The notes under the pieces were generated by a model. It made no database searches. It worked only from the letters and a program-made list of their open reading frames with translations, and was not told the DNA's origin. A program made the translations under genes and the position numbers. From assembly GCA_021781835.1 (NCBI GenBank), contig JAJXWD010000021.1, positions 1 through 45,139 of the forward strand: a DNA stretch of 45,139 nucleotides, given 5' to 3'. Below are positions 25,421 through 33,391 of the stretch, piece after piece. How positions within the stretch are numbered: the first letter of the stretch is position 1; the number at the start of each line of letters is the position of its first letter. Source of the DNA: Pseudomonadota bacterium (lineage in GTDB: Bacteria; Pseudomonadota; Alphaproteobacteria; Acetobacterales; Acetobacteraceae).

Positions 25421-27283
25421 TTAACCGGTTGTGCTGCCGTCCTCCATGGGGGCGGCAGCTTGCGTCAGGGCTTGCCGCAGGGAGGCGAGCTCGGCGCTGA
25501 GAAAGCCGGGCAGATCGGGCGTCATCGGCTCGGCGCCGCCGCGCAATGCCTCGGAAATCTTACCCAAGCTGGTGTCGAGTTGCGCCAATTCGGCTTGGGA
25601 GGGGAGCGATGAAAAGCGATCTTGCGGCGCGGCTTCCCATTCCCAGCATTTTGCCAAGATCTGGTAGCCCATGCGTTGCAGGGCAATTGAGACAGGCCAG
25701 AGTTGGCGCGCATGGTCGCGGCGGGCGGGCAGGCCGCCGAGCTCGGTGTCAAAGCGGGTGGCGAGGGAGAACAGGCTGAGCTGGAGGTCGCGCCTGGTTT
25801 GCAGGGCGCCGGGGCTGGTGGGGGGCTGGGTTGCCACCCAGGCGAGCACGGCGCGGATGCCGGCCAGGGTGCGCGCCAGCTCATCGGTGAGCGAGCGTTT
25901 GGCCGGGCGGCGGGCGGTGAGGGTATAGACCCCCAGCCCCGTCAGGCAGCCGACGAGGGTTTCCTCGCCGCGCAGCCAGAGCAGATGGGCCGGATGGGGG
26001 GCAAGGCCGCCGCCCGTGCCGACCATGAGCGCGATGGCGGTGATGAAAATGGCGGCCAGCGCGTAATTGCGGGGCACCAGCATGTCGATGGTGAATTGCA
26101 GCGCCATGAGCACCAGAACCAGGCCGAGCCCCGTGGGGTGGATGGCCAAGATGGCGGCGGTCAGGCCAAGCCCGAGCAGGGTGCCGAGCGCGCGCTCGAT
26201 GCCGAGCTGGAGGGCGCGGGTCCAGGCGGCGCCCTCGTGCAGCACCAGAACCGCGGCGGCCATGGCCCAATAGACGCGCTCCAACCCCAGCACGGCGCCA
26301 AGGCCACCGGCCGCCGCCACCGCCAAGCCGACACGCAGCGCGGCATGAAGCGCGGGCGAGGAGCGCTGGGCATTGGCGCGAAGGGCCTGGCCGAGCGCGA
26401 GATGGCCCAGCGGCAGCGTCGGCAAATGCGGCCGTGTTTCGGCCGGGGCGGGGCGCAGGGCGGCCGCGCCCAGCGCCCGGGCGCGGGCGGCGGTTTCGGG
26501 GTGCGGCGCCCCGGCGCCCACGCAGCCGGCAAACAGCAGATGCAGCGCGCGGTTGGTGGCCCTGAGGCTGGCGAGGGCGGGGTCTGGGGCGTGATCGGGC
26601 TGCATGGAGACCAGCACCGTCCAGCTCAGATGCAGCGCCTGCGCGGCCTGGTGGCAGCGCTGGTCGCGGGTGGCGGGCGTGGCCTCGGCCAGCAGGGCCA
26701 CGGCCTTTGCCGCCGCCGCCACGGTTTCGGCCTCGGGGGCGCGAAACCAGAAAAGGGCGGCTGACATTTGCAGCAGCCAGGCAACGGCGCCGCCCGCCAG
26801 CACCAGCCAGGCGATGGCGCCCAAGGAGAGCGTGCCGGTGGGAATGGCCGTGCCGATGGCGCAGGCGAGCGCGAACATATAGGCGCCGGGCGGCCCGATT
26901 TTGAGCGCATGGCACAGAAAGGTGGCGGCCATGGCCAGCACGGCCATGACGGGAATGGTCAGGGCGGCGTGATGCTGGGTCCAGACGCCGGTGACCGCGA
27001 ACAGGGCAAAGGCGAGGGCGACGGCCGCCAGCACCATGGCTTTGTAGCGATAAGGCCGGCCGAGCGCATAAACGGCGGTGAAGGCGCCGATGGTGGTGAT
27101 GAGCCCGGCCTTGAGATCGCCCGCCGCCCAGCAGATGAGCACCGGAATCCCCACGCTCAGGGCCGAATGCAGCGCCACCCGCCCGCGCGGCGGCGAGGGG
27201 CGCAGCCGGAACAGGCCGGCCAGCGAGAGCGGGCGGCTTGGCGGGGGCGGCGCGGCAGGGGGCGGCGTGTGTGGTGAGGGCAT
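25421..27283 (-). CDS. FUSC-family inner-membrane protein (AaeB/YccS-like exporter)
   Basis: A 620-residue protein with two sets of closely spaced hydrophobic helices: ~45-190, and ~345-470 beginning RVGLAVAAAGGLGAVLGLERVYWAMAAAVLVL (outlined). They are separated by a soluble helical stretch, with a C-terminal cytosolic tail. This is the layout of fusaric-acid-resistance / AaeB-type aromatic acid efflux proteins. ATG 27283 gives the usual short Pro-rich N-terminus; an in-frame GTG at 27352 would extend it by 23 residues. It is transcribed toward the AAHS transporter and divergently from the GMC operon. A role in relieving aromatic-acid or aglycone overload fits both neighbours, but is inference. 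Confidence 0.85.
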   Translation of the reverse strand: MPSPHTPPPAAPPPPSRPLSLAGLFRLRPSPPRGRVALHSALSVGIPVLICWAAGDLKAGLITTIGAFTAVYALGRPYRYKAMVLAAVALAFALFAVTGVWTQHHAALTIPVMAVLAMAATFLCHALKIGPPGAYMFALACAIGTAIPTGTLSLGAIAWLVLAGGAVAWLLQMSAALFWFRAPEAETVAAAAKAVALLAEATPATRDQRCHQAAQALHLSWTVLVSMQPDHAPDPALASLRATNRALHLLFAGCVGAGAPHPETAARARALGAAALRPAPAETRPHLPTLPLGHLALGQALRANAQRSSPALHAALRVGLAVAAAGGLGAVLGLERVYWAMAAAVLVLHEGAAWTRALQLGIERALGTLLGLGLTAAILAIHPTGLGLVLVLMALQFTIDMLVPRNYALAAIFITAIALMVGTGGGLAPHPAHLLWLRGEETLVGCLTGLGVYTLTARRPAKRSLTDELARTLAGIRAVLAWVATQPPTSPGALQTRRDLQLSLFSLATRFDTELGGLPARRDHARQLWPVSIALQRMGYQILAKCWEWEAAPQDRFSSLPSQAELAQLDTSLGKISEALRGGAEPMTPDLPGFLSAELASLRQALTQAAAPMEDGSTTG

Positions 27284-27475
27284 GGGCGATCCGTGCCGGG
27301 CTTTATCAACATTGGCGGGCTTGGCCAACCAAAAGCCGGGGGCGGCGCGCACATTCGCGCCTCAGGGCGCGGTATTGTTCATAAGTTGAATGAATTTATA
27401 AAAATTTACGGATGGATGTTTTTTATTATTGAATATTTGAAGCGTGATTGATAAAAAGCCTGAGTAAAATAATTC

Positions 27476-27496
27476 ATCATTCAAATATTGAATGAT
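27476..27496. promoter_or_regulatory. 21-bp palindromic operator upstream of the GMC operon
   Basis: ATCATTCAA-ATA-TTGAATGAT is a perfect palindrome with 9-base arms, 29 bases before the GMC start. Related half-sites lie nearby: TTGAATGA at 27386-27393 and TTGAATATTTGAA at 27429-27441. The 27284-27524 gap is otherwise AT-rich with no gene. The likely ligand is one of the two ROK repressors downstream; their own operators share TTCAA-like arms only loosely. Confidence 0.65.
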
Positions 27497-27524
27497 CTAG
27501 GGCGGAACTCTTGGTGCGAATCGC

Positions 27525-29192
27525 ATGAATACAGAACCTTACGATGTGGTGGTGGTTGGCTCGGGCGCGGCGGGCAGCTTCGCGGCGAAGGAGCTGACGG
27601 AGCGGGGGCTGCGGGTGCTGGTGCTCGAGGCCGGCCGGAACGTGACCGGCGAGGATTTCAAGCTTGACCCCAAGGCGCCCAAGGAAAAGGGCATTCAGCT
27701 TTGGGCGCGCATCCGCGCGGCGCTCGAAGGCCAGCCGATCCAGTCGAAAGTGGCGTTTTACGGCCGCCAGCTGAAGCATTTTTTTGTCCAGGACAGCGAG
27801 CACCCCTACACCACGCCGCGCGGCAAGCCGTTTTTGTGGATTCGCGGCAAGCAGCTTGGCGGGCGGCTGCACACCTATGGCCGGATGCTGCTGCGGTGGA
27901 CGGATTATGATTTCAAGGCCGCCAGCCGCGACGGTTATGGCGAGGACTGGCCGATCGGCTATGCCGACATCGCCCCTTATTACGACCGGGTCGAGGAATT
28001 TTTGGGGGTGTATGGCGAGGCGCGCGAGATTCCCAACCTCCCCGCCGGGCATTATGCTGGTGACGCCCGGCTGACCCGGGCGGAGGCGGCCTTCAAGGCC
28101 AAGATCGAGCAAAAATGGCCCGAGCGTGCCGTGACCACTTGGCGTTACGTGCCGCCCAATGCCCGGCGCATTCCCCATGCCCTGCTCGCCGCCCAGGCGA
28201 CCGGGCGCCTGACCGTGCGGACCGACGCGGTTGTGCGCCGCGTGCTCACCGACCCGCGGAGCGGCAAGGCCACGGGGGTGGAATATGCCGACCGGCTGAG
28301 CAAGAAGACCGAGGTGGCGACGGGCAAGGTGGTGATGCTGTGCGCCTCCCCGATCGAGACGGTGCGGCTGATGCTCAACTCCACCAGCCCCCGCCACCCG
28401 CGGGGCATAGGCAACAGCTCGGGCACGCTCGGGCATTATTTCATGGACCAGGTGCCGAGCCTGATCATCGGTTCGGTGCCGGGGGTAGAGGGCGCGGAAG
28501 TGGCCGACCCGCTGCCCGCCGACCCGTTTTACGGCAATAGCGGCGGGGTCTATATTCCGCGCTTCGAAAATCTCGGCCAGGCGGCGGGGCGGGGCTTTCG
28601 CCGCGGCTTCGGGTTTCAGGGCACCATCGGCCGGCTGTTTGTGCGCGCCGGGCGGCCGGCGCAGTTCGGCATCATGGGGTTTGGCGAAATGCTGCCTCAT
28701 TTTGAGAACCAGATCAGCCTCGAGCCGCGCCGGAAGGATCGCTGGGGCGTACCGCTGCCCCGCATTGCCTGTGCCATTACCCCCAACGAAGCCGAGCTGC
28801 TGCGTGGCCAGGTGGCCGCCATCAAGGATATGGTCGAGGCCGCGGGGCTGGAGATCGAGTTTTACGGCTCGCAGCTTGGGCTGGTGGAGCAGGGGCGTGG
28901 CGCGTTTCCCGATGCCGACTGGTTCAGCCGGCTGTTGTTCCGCCTCAATTTCACCAAGGGCATGGCGATGGGCGCGGCGATCCATGAAAGCGGCGGCGCG
29001 CGCATGGGCAAGGATCCGGCCATTTCGGTGCTCAACGCCCATAATCAATGCTGGGATGTGCCCAATCTCTTCGTCACCGATGCCAGCAGCTTCGCCACGG
29101 GCGGGTGCTGCGGCACGACCCTGACGGTCATGGCCCTGACCGTGCGGGCTTGTGAATATGTGGCCGGGCAGCTGGCGGCGGGGCGGCTTTGA
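27525..29192 (+). CDS. GMC-family flavoprotein, probable glycoside C3-oxidase/dehydrogenase
   Basis: A 555-residue FAD enzyme of the glucose-methanol-choline family, with no signal peptide (cytosolic). The Rossmann FAD motif is VVVVGSGAAGSFAAKEL at 8-24, followed by VLVLEAG. The C-terminal catalytic region has IHESGGARMG (likely catalytic His) and DASSFATGGCCGTTLTVMAL. Where most relatives read NPTLT this protein has GTTLT at 530-534, preceded by two cysteines. FAD-dependent C-glycoside 3-oxidases (CarA-type) and pyranose-oxidase-like enzymes belong to this superfamily, and the next genes encode C-glycoside deglycosidase subunits. I therefore infer oxidation of the sugar 3-hydroxyl of a glycoside. 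Other alcohols are possible substrates. Confidence 0.85.
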   Translation: MNTEPYDVVVVGSGAAGSFAAKELTERGLRVLVLEAGRNVTGEDFKLDPKAPKEKGIQLWARIRAALEGQPIQSKVAFYGRQLKHFFVQDSEHPYTTPRGKPFLWIRGKQLGGRLHTYGRMLLRWTDYDFKAASRDGYGEDWPIGYADIAPYYDRVEEFLGVYGEAREIPNLPAGHYAGDARLTRAEAAFKAKIEQKWPERAVTTWRYVPPNARRIPHALLAAQATGRLTVRTDAVVRRVLTDPRSGKATGVEYADRLSKKTEVATGKVVMLCASPIETVRLMLNSTSPRHPRGIGNSSGTLGHYFMDQVPSLIIGSVPGVEGAEVADPLPADPFYGNSGGVYIPRFENLGQAAGRGFRRGFGFQGTIGRLFVRAGRPAQFGIMGFGEMLPHFENQISLEPRRKDRWGVPLPRIACAITPNEAELLRGQVAAIKDMVEAAGLEIEFYGSQLGLVEQGRGAFPDADWFSRLLFRLNFTKGMAMGAAIHESGGARMGKDPAISVLNAHNQCWDVPNLFVTDASSFATGGCCGTTLTVMALTVRACEYVAGQLAAGRL

Positions 29193-29263
29193 GGGCCTCC
29201 CGCCCGGGGTGAAACGGCGTTTGAGTTCTGGTGGTAAAAAAACAAAATTCAGGAGACGTACAA

Positions 29264-30535
29264 ATGGAAATATCTGCCGTGATGCAAGCAGGCGAGGGCG
29301 CGGCGGCGCGCCGGCCAAGGGCCATTCATATCAGGCTGAGCGCGCTGATTTTGCTGGAGTTCGTGGTGTTTGGCGCGTGGTTCGCCACGCTCGGGCTGGT
29401 GCTGGCGACCCACGGGCTGGCGCCCTTCATCGGCAATGCCTATTTCATCAGCGCGGTCGGCGCCATCGTCTCGCCCATGCTGATCGGCGCCGTGGCGGAC
29501 CGCTTCATGTCCGCCCAGAAAGTCTTCGCGCTTTTGCACTTTATCGGCGCGGGCATCTTGTTTTCCATTCCGCATTTCATCGCGCTCGGCAATGGCGATG
29601 TCGTGGTCGCGATGATCTTCGCCTATATGATGTTTTTCATGCCGACCCTCGGGCTGGTCATCTCGATCCCGCTTTATCACATGCAGGACCGGACGCATTT
29701 TTTCCCCTATGTCCGGGTGTTTTCGCCGTTCGGCTGGTTCGTGGGGGCGATCGTCGTCGGCGCGCTGGGGTTTTCGGCCTCCACCAACACCTTTCTGTTC
29801 GCCGGCGCCATCAGCCTGGTGCTCGCCGCCTACGCCCTGACAATCCCCAACACGCCGCCCGCCCTGGCCAATGCCCGGTTTGATTTTGGCGACATCATCG
29901 GGGCGAAGGCGTTTGTCTTGTTCAGGCAGCGCAATTTCCTGGTGCTGATGGTCTGCACCTTTCTCACCGCCATATCGCTGGGCGTCTATAACGCCTTCGC
30001 CTCGCCCTATCTGGGGGCGCTGGGCATCAAGAATGTCTCGGGCGTGCTGGCGATCGGGCAATTTTCCGAGGTTGTTTTCGTGCTGACGATCCCCTTCGTG
30101 CTGGCGCGCATTGGCATGAAATGGGCCATTTTGGCCGGCATGGCGATGTGGGGGATCCGGTTTGGCTTGTTCATGCTGGCGCCCGGCCATGTGGCGCTGG
30201 CGGTGGTCGCGGTCGGGCTGCATGGCATCTGCAATGATTTCTTCCTGATCGTCGCCGCCATGTATATCGACCGCGTGACGCCGCCGGCCTTGAAGGCCCA
30301 GGCGCAGGGGTTTCTGGTGCTCATGCTGTCTGGGGTTGGCGGGGCCGTGGGCGCCAAGGTGGGCGGCTATATTTTCGTCAACCAGATCATCCCCAACATG
30401 GCGAAAGGCCCGGCCGTCTGGGCGCCTTTGTGGATGGTGCCCGTGGTGGTTGCGATCTTTGTCTCGATCATGTGGGTGATCTTTTTCAAATATGATCGCC
30501 GTCAGGAAGCCGCGGACATGCGCAGGGCGGCGTGA
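29264..30535 (+). CDS. MFS transporter, nucleoside:H+ symporter (NupG-like) family
   Basis: A 423-residue inner-membrane protein with about twelve transmembrane segments. The start (IHIRLSALILLEFVVFGAWFATLG, outlined) and the loop YHMQDRTHFFPYVRVFSPFGWFVG are characteristic of the NHS/Nuc_H_symport family, where W, G and R in 'R..G..GW' are conserved. Members in sugar-catabolic clusters often carry glycosides rather than nucleosides. ATG 29264 has AGGAG eight bases upstream; translating from 29231 would add residues with no start signal. Placed between the GMC oxidase and the CGD genes, it probably imports the glycoside substrate. Confidence 0.88.
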   Translation: MEISAVMQAGEGAAARRPRAIHIRLSALILLEFVVFGAWFATLGLVLATHGLAPFIGNAYFISAVGAIVSPMLIGAVADRFMSAQKVFALLHFIGAGILFSIPHFIALGNGDVVVAMIFAYMMFFMPTLGLVISIPLYHMQDRTHFFPYVRVFSPFGWFVGAIVVGALGFSASTNTFLFAGAISLVLAAYALTIPNTPPALANARFDFGDIIGAKAFVLFRQRNFLVLMVCTFLTAISLGVYNAFASPYLGALGIKNVSGVLAIGQFSEVVFVLTIPFVLARIGMKWAILAGMAMWGIRFGLFMLAPGHVALAVVAVGLHGICNDFFLIVAAMYIDRVTPPALKAQAQGFLVLMLSGVGGAVGAKVGGYIFVNQIIPNMAKGPAVWAPLWMVPVVVAIFVSIMWVIFFKYDRRQEAADMRRAA

Positions 30536-30541
30536 GGCTGG

Positions 30542-30566
30542 CGGCCCCGCCCACAAGGCGGGGCCG
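30542..30566 (+). terminator. Strong hairpin between MFS and CGD-beta genes
   Basis: CGGCCCCGCC (30542-30551) pairs perfectly with GGCGGGGCCG (30557-30566). Only a weak T/A tail follows (TTCGAAAATT). It may partly terminate or set unequal mRNA levels between the GMC/MFS genes and the CGD genes. A TATAAT sequence at 30583-30588 could give a fresh promoter. Confidence 0.55.
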
Positions 30567-30603
30567 TTCGAAAATTGCGGCGTATAATTCAGGAATGAAG
30601 ACG

Positions 30604-31071
30604 ATGTTTGATAATTACCTCATTCGACATGACAGCCTGAAAAACGATGTCGAGGGCGGCATCGTGGCGGGGTTTTCGCTGGCGGTCCGCCATGCCAATT
30701 ACCGGGGGGTCTTCCTGTCGCTCCATGCGGGCTATTTTCTGGAAGTCGATGGGGTCGAGTATCCGGTTTCGGCGCAGAGTTTCGAGATCAACGGCCAGCC
30801 GCCCCGCTCCTTCGAGGAGACGAAAACAGCAGTCTGGGAGCATTGGGACTATGATGACGAGGCCATTCTCCACATCGCCGCCCCTGGCGGGTTGAAGGCT
30901 GGTCTGCATATCATAAGGTTTCAGCAATGCGTTTTGGCGGCCTATGGCTACCTGCCGACCGACGAGGCCTGGGTGGCCACGCCGCCAAAGCCGGGCAGTG
31001 GGGCTGGGTCCGACAAGACCCCCCATATCGTGACTTATGAGCTTTCCCTGAACGACGCTGCCGGAGCCTAA
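30604..31071 (+). CDS. C-glycoside deglycosidase beta subunit (DUF6379-like)
   Basis: A 155-residue all-beta protein. The start MFDNYLIRHDSLKN, followed by GFSLAVRHANYRGVFLS, EVDGVEYP, FEINGQPP, and later APGGLKAGLHIIRF, follows the pattern I know for beta subunits of C-glycoside deglycosidases (the small partner of DgpB/DfgA-type TIM-barrel enzymes). The gene is followed after five bases by the alpha-subunit gene, the standard order. AGGA lies nine bases before ATG 30604; the in-frame ATG at 30595 sits too close to that site. The subunit is thought to complete the active-site entrance of the alpha subunit. The call is by eye and should be confirmed by structure-based search. Confidence 0.8.
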   Translation: MFDNYLIRHDSLKNDVEGGIVAGFSLAVRHANYRGVFLSLHAGYFLEVDGVEYPVSAQSFEINGQPPRSFEETKTAVWEHWDYDDEAILHIAAPGGLKAGLHIIRFQQCVLAAYGYLPTDEAWVATPPKPGSGAGSDKTPHIVTYELSLNDAAGA

Positions 31072-31076
31072 GACCC

Positions 31077-32195
31077 ATGAAACTCGGCGTATCCCTTTAC
31101 AGCTATCAGCAGGCGCAGTTCTTTAAAGAATTGTCTCTTGAAGACCAGATCCGGGAGGTTAGTGAAAACCTGCCGGGCGCGGATGGCATCGAGATCATCG
31201 ATGAAATGTCGCTCCATTACCCAGATCCAGGCCTCGCCTTCATCGAACGCTGGTTTGGCTGGATGGCGCGCTACAAAACCGTGCCGGTGACGATGGATGT
31301 TGGCATGGATGTGCTGCAATTCCGCGACCATGTCATGAGCCACGCGGAATGCGCCGAACGGCTGAAGCGCGATATCAGGCTGGCCAAGAGCCTGGGGTTT
31401 CAAAATGTCCGGGTCTTGTCCACATGCCCGTTCGAGGTGATGCTGGCGGCCTTGCCCGAGGCCGAGCGGCTGGGGCTGAAGCTTGGCAAGGAAGTGCACC
31501 AGCCCATGGCGCTGGAGGGGCGCCAGGTTTCCGAAATCATCGAGTACGCACAAAAAACCGGGCATGATCTGCTTGGCATCGTGCCCGATTTCGGCATTTT
31601 CGGCACGCGACCCTCGGAGGTTTTGCTGGCATGGTATGTCCGGCGCGGGGCGCGCGAGGCGGCGGGCGATGCCGCGGTCGAGCTGGCGCATTTGCTGCGA
31701 ACCGGCCGCGCGCCGCTGGATTTCGAGGCGGTCTCTCGCCAGACGGCGGGAAATTTGCGTGTCGCGTTCAAGAGCTTTGTTGGTACGGGGCTCTGTGAGC
31801 CAGAGCTCAAGCCGGCATTTGAGGCACTGAAGCGGTTCGCCGACCAGCGCGTGCCAATGGCGAGCGCGCTCGATTATGTGGTGGTGTCCGAGGCGATATT
31901 GCTGTCCAACACCTCGCCCGACACGTTGCGCCAGCTTTGCCCCCATGTCGTGAGTGTACATGCCAAATTCAATTATATGTCCGAATGTCCAGGGTGGCCT
32001 GGGGAGTTTCAGGATATCGCCATCGATTATGAGGCGGGCATCAAGGCGCTCCGCGATGGCGGCTATGCGGGCTATCTCAACTCGGAATATGAAGGCCAGA
32101 GATATTTCCAGGACCGGACGCGCGCCGAGATGCAAAGCGAGATCGAGCAGGTGCGCCGGCACCAGGGCATGCTGCGGAGGCTGATTGCGCCATGA
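31077..32195 (+). CDS. C-glycoside deglycosidase alpha subunit (TIM-barrel, AP_endonuc_2 fold)
   Basis: A 372-residue sugar-phosphate-isomerase-like protein starting MKLGVSLYSYQQAQFF, a start I associate with CGD alpha subunits. Candidate metal and catalytic residues are E139/H141 in KEVHQPM, D171 in VPDFGIF, H295 in VHAKFNYM and E337 in NSEYEG. These sit in the usual strand-end positions of the xylose-isomerase-like TIM barrel. Known CGDs take a 3-keto C-glycoside, deprotonate C2 and expel the aglycone by beta-elimination; some also act on O-glycosides. The beta subunit precedes it by five bases, and the lactonase start overlaps its stop (ATGA), so it is central in a coupled operon. Confidence 0.82.
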   Translation: MKLGVSLYSYQQAQFFKELSLEDQIREVSENLPGADGIEIIDEMSLHYPDPGLAFIERWFGWMARYKTVPVTMDVGMDVLQFRDHVMSHAECAERLKRDIRLAKSLGFQNVRVLSTCPFEVMLAALPEAERLGLKLGKEVHQPMALEGRQVSEIIEYAQKTGHDLLGIVPDFGIFGTRPSEVLLAWYVRRGAREAAGDAAVELAHLLRTGRAPLDFEAVSRQTAGNLRVAFKSFVGTGLCEPELKPAFEALKRFADQRVPMASALDYVVVSEAILLSNTSPDTLRQLCPHVVSVHAKFNYMSECPGWPGEFQDIAIDYEAGIKALRDGGYAGYLNSEYEGQRYFQDRTRAEMQSEIEQVRRHQGMLRRLIAP

Positions 32196-33391
32196 ACAAG
32201 AGCTTGATTGCCTATGTGGGGTCTTACGGCGCGGCGCCGGGGGCTTTGGGCGGCGGCATTTACGCGCTGCGCGTGGCGCACCAGGGGCGGGATCTCGTGC
32301 AAATCTTTCATGAGCCCGAGCCGAAAGATGCCGGCTATCTGGTATATGCCGCGCAAAGCCGGATGCTTTATGCGGTTGATGAGCGCAAGACCGATGGGCG
32401 CGGCCCCGTGAATCCGCCGGCAAGCGTGCAGGCGTTTCGGGTCATGGCGGATGGCGCCTTGGTGTGGCGCAACACCGTGCGGGCATTTGGCCCGAGGCCT
32501 TGCCATCTCAGTCACGATGGGACGCAAAATATGGTGTTCTCCGCCAATCACGGAGATTTTCAGCATGTTGAGCGGGTCGTCAAAAAGCCTGATGGCGGCT
32601 TTGATGTTGAGTATGTGTACGATGATTCGACCCTGACCATGTACCGGGTTGAGGCGGATGGCGCTCTGGGCGAGGTCGCGGATATTCATGTTTTTGAAGG
32701 GCATGGCAAAGACCCCAACGGGTCGCCGCAAAATGGCGGCCATGCGCAGGCGAGCCCCCATGTGCATTGCGCGGTCATGGCGCCCGATGGGCGGTTTGTC
32801 ATCGCGTGCGACAAGGGAACCGACAAAATCCATGTCTTTCGCCTGGAAGAGAGGCTCGAGATCGCTCATACCCACCAGATGCCCGCGGAGACGGCGCCAA
32901 GACATGCGGCATTTTGCCCCCAAACCGGGCGTTTGTTCGTGAGCTGCGAATTATCCTCGGAGATCGCATCGTTTGACTTCGATCCGGACACGGGAACCTT
33001 GACCCCGCTGGACCGGCAATCGAGCGTCGATCGGGCTTATGAGGGCGTGAATGAGCCCGCCGAGATCAGGATCCATCCCAATGGCCGCTTTGCCTATGTG
33101 AATAACCGCGGCGAGGATTCGCTGGCGTGGTTCGAGATCGGCGGGGATGGCAAGCTCGCGCGCCTTGGGCATGTCTTGCTCGCCAAATCGGTCCATCCAG
33201 GTCTGGCGGCGCGGAGTTTCGCCTTCAGCCCGTCGGGAGATTTCATGCTCCTGGCCGATCGTCCGGCGCATAGGGTGCGCTCTTACGCGGTGGATGGACA
33301 GAGCGGCGCGGTCAGCCAGATGGCGGAGTTTTCGGTGCCAGACCCGGCATTCATCTGTTTCGCGGAACTGAGCCGCGAGGGAGATTATTGA
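32192..33391 (+). CDS. Lactonase-family seven-bladed beta-propeller protein
   Basis: A 399-residue protein of the 6-phosphogluconolactonase-like (YbhE/carboxy-muconate cyclase) family. Repeating blade patterns are visible: GGIYALRV, ASVQAFRVMADGAL, LTMYRVEADGAL, KIHVFRLE, IASFDFDPDTGTLTPL, DSLAWFEIGGDGKL and HRVRSYAVDGQSGAV. The conserved surface PHVHCAVMAPDGRFV carries the putative active-site His and Arg/Asp. A cytosolic DevB-type Pgl is encoded at 42086, so this one probably acts on another lactone or cyclic intermediate of the glycoside route. It overlaps both neighbours (ATGA with CGD alpha, TGATG with the Gfo/Idh gene). Confidence 0.88.
   Translation: MNKSLIAYVGSYGAAPGALGGGIYALRVAHQGRDLVQIFHEPEPKDAGYLVYAAQSRMLYAVDERKTDGRGPVNPPASVQAFRVMADGALVWRNTVRAFGPRPCHLSHDGTQNMVFSANHGDFQHVERVVKKPDGGFDVEYVYDDSTLTMYRVEADGALGEVADIHVFEGHGKDPNGSPQNGGHAQASPHVHCAVMAPDGRFVIACDKGTDKIHVFRLEERLEIAHTHQMPAETAPRHAAFCPQTGRLFVSCELSSEIASFDFDPDTGTLTPLDRQSSVDRAYEGVNEPAEIRIHPNGRFAYVNNRGEDSLAWFEIGGDGKLARLGHVLLAKSVHPGLAARSFAFSPSGDFMLLADRPAHRVRSYAVDGQSGAVSQMAEFSVPDPAFICFAELSREGDY

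Noticed and set aside
27437-27476. Sigma-70 promoter for the GMC operon (TTGATA or TTGAAG with TAAAAT)
   Set aside because: Spacers are 11 or 22 bases, outside the workable range; left unassigned.
27477-29318. 613-codon open frame antisense to the GMC gene
   Set aside because: High-GC shadow frame: His/Arg/Ala/Pro-rich with no domain pattern, while the plus strand carries a clear GMC protein.
31068-32423. 451-codon antisense frame over CGD alpha
   Set aside because: Shadow of a real gene; no start signal and composition unlike proteins.
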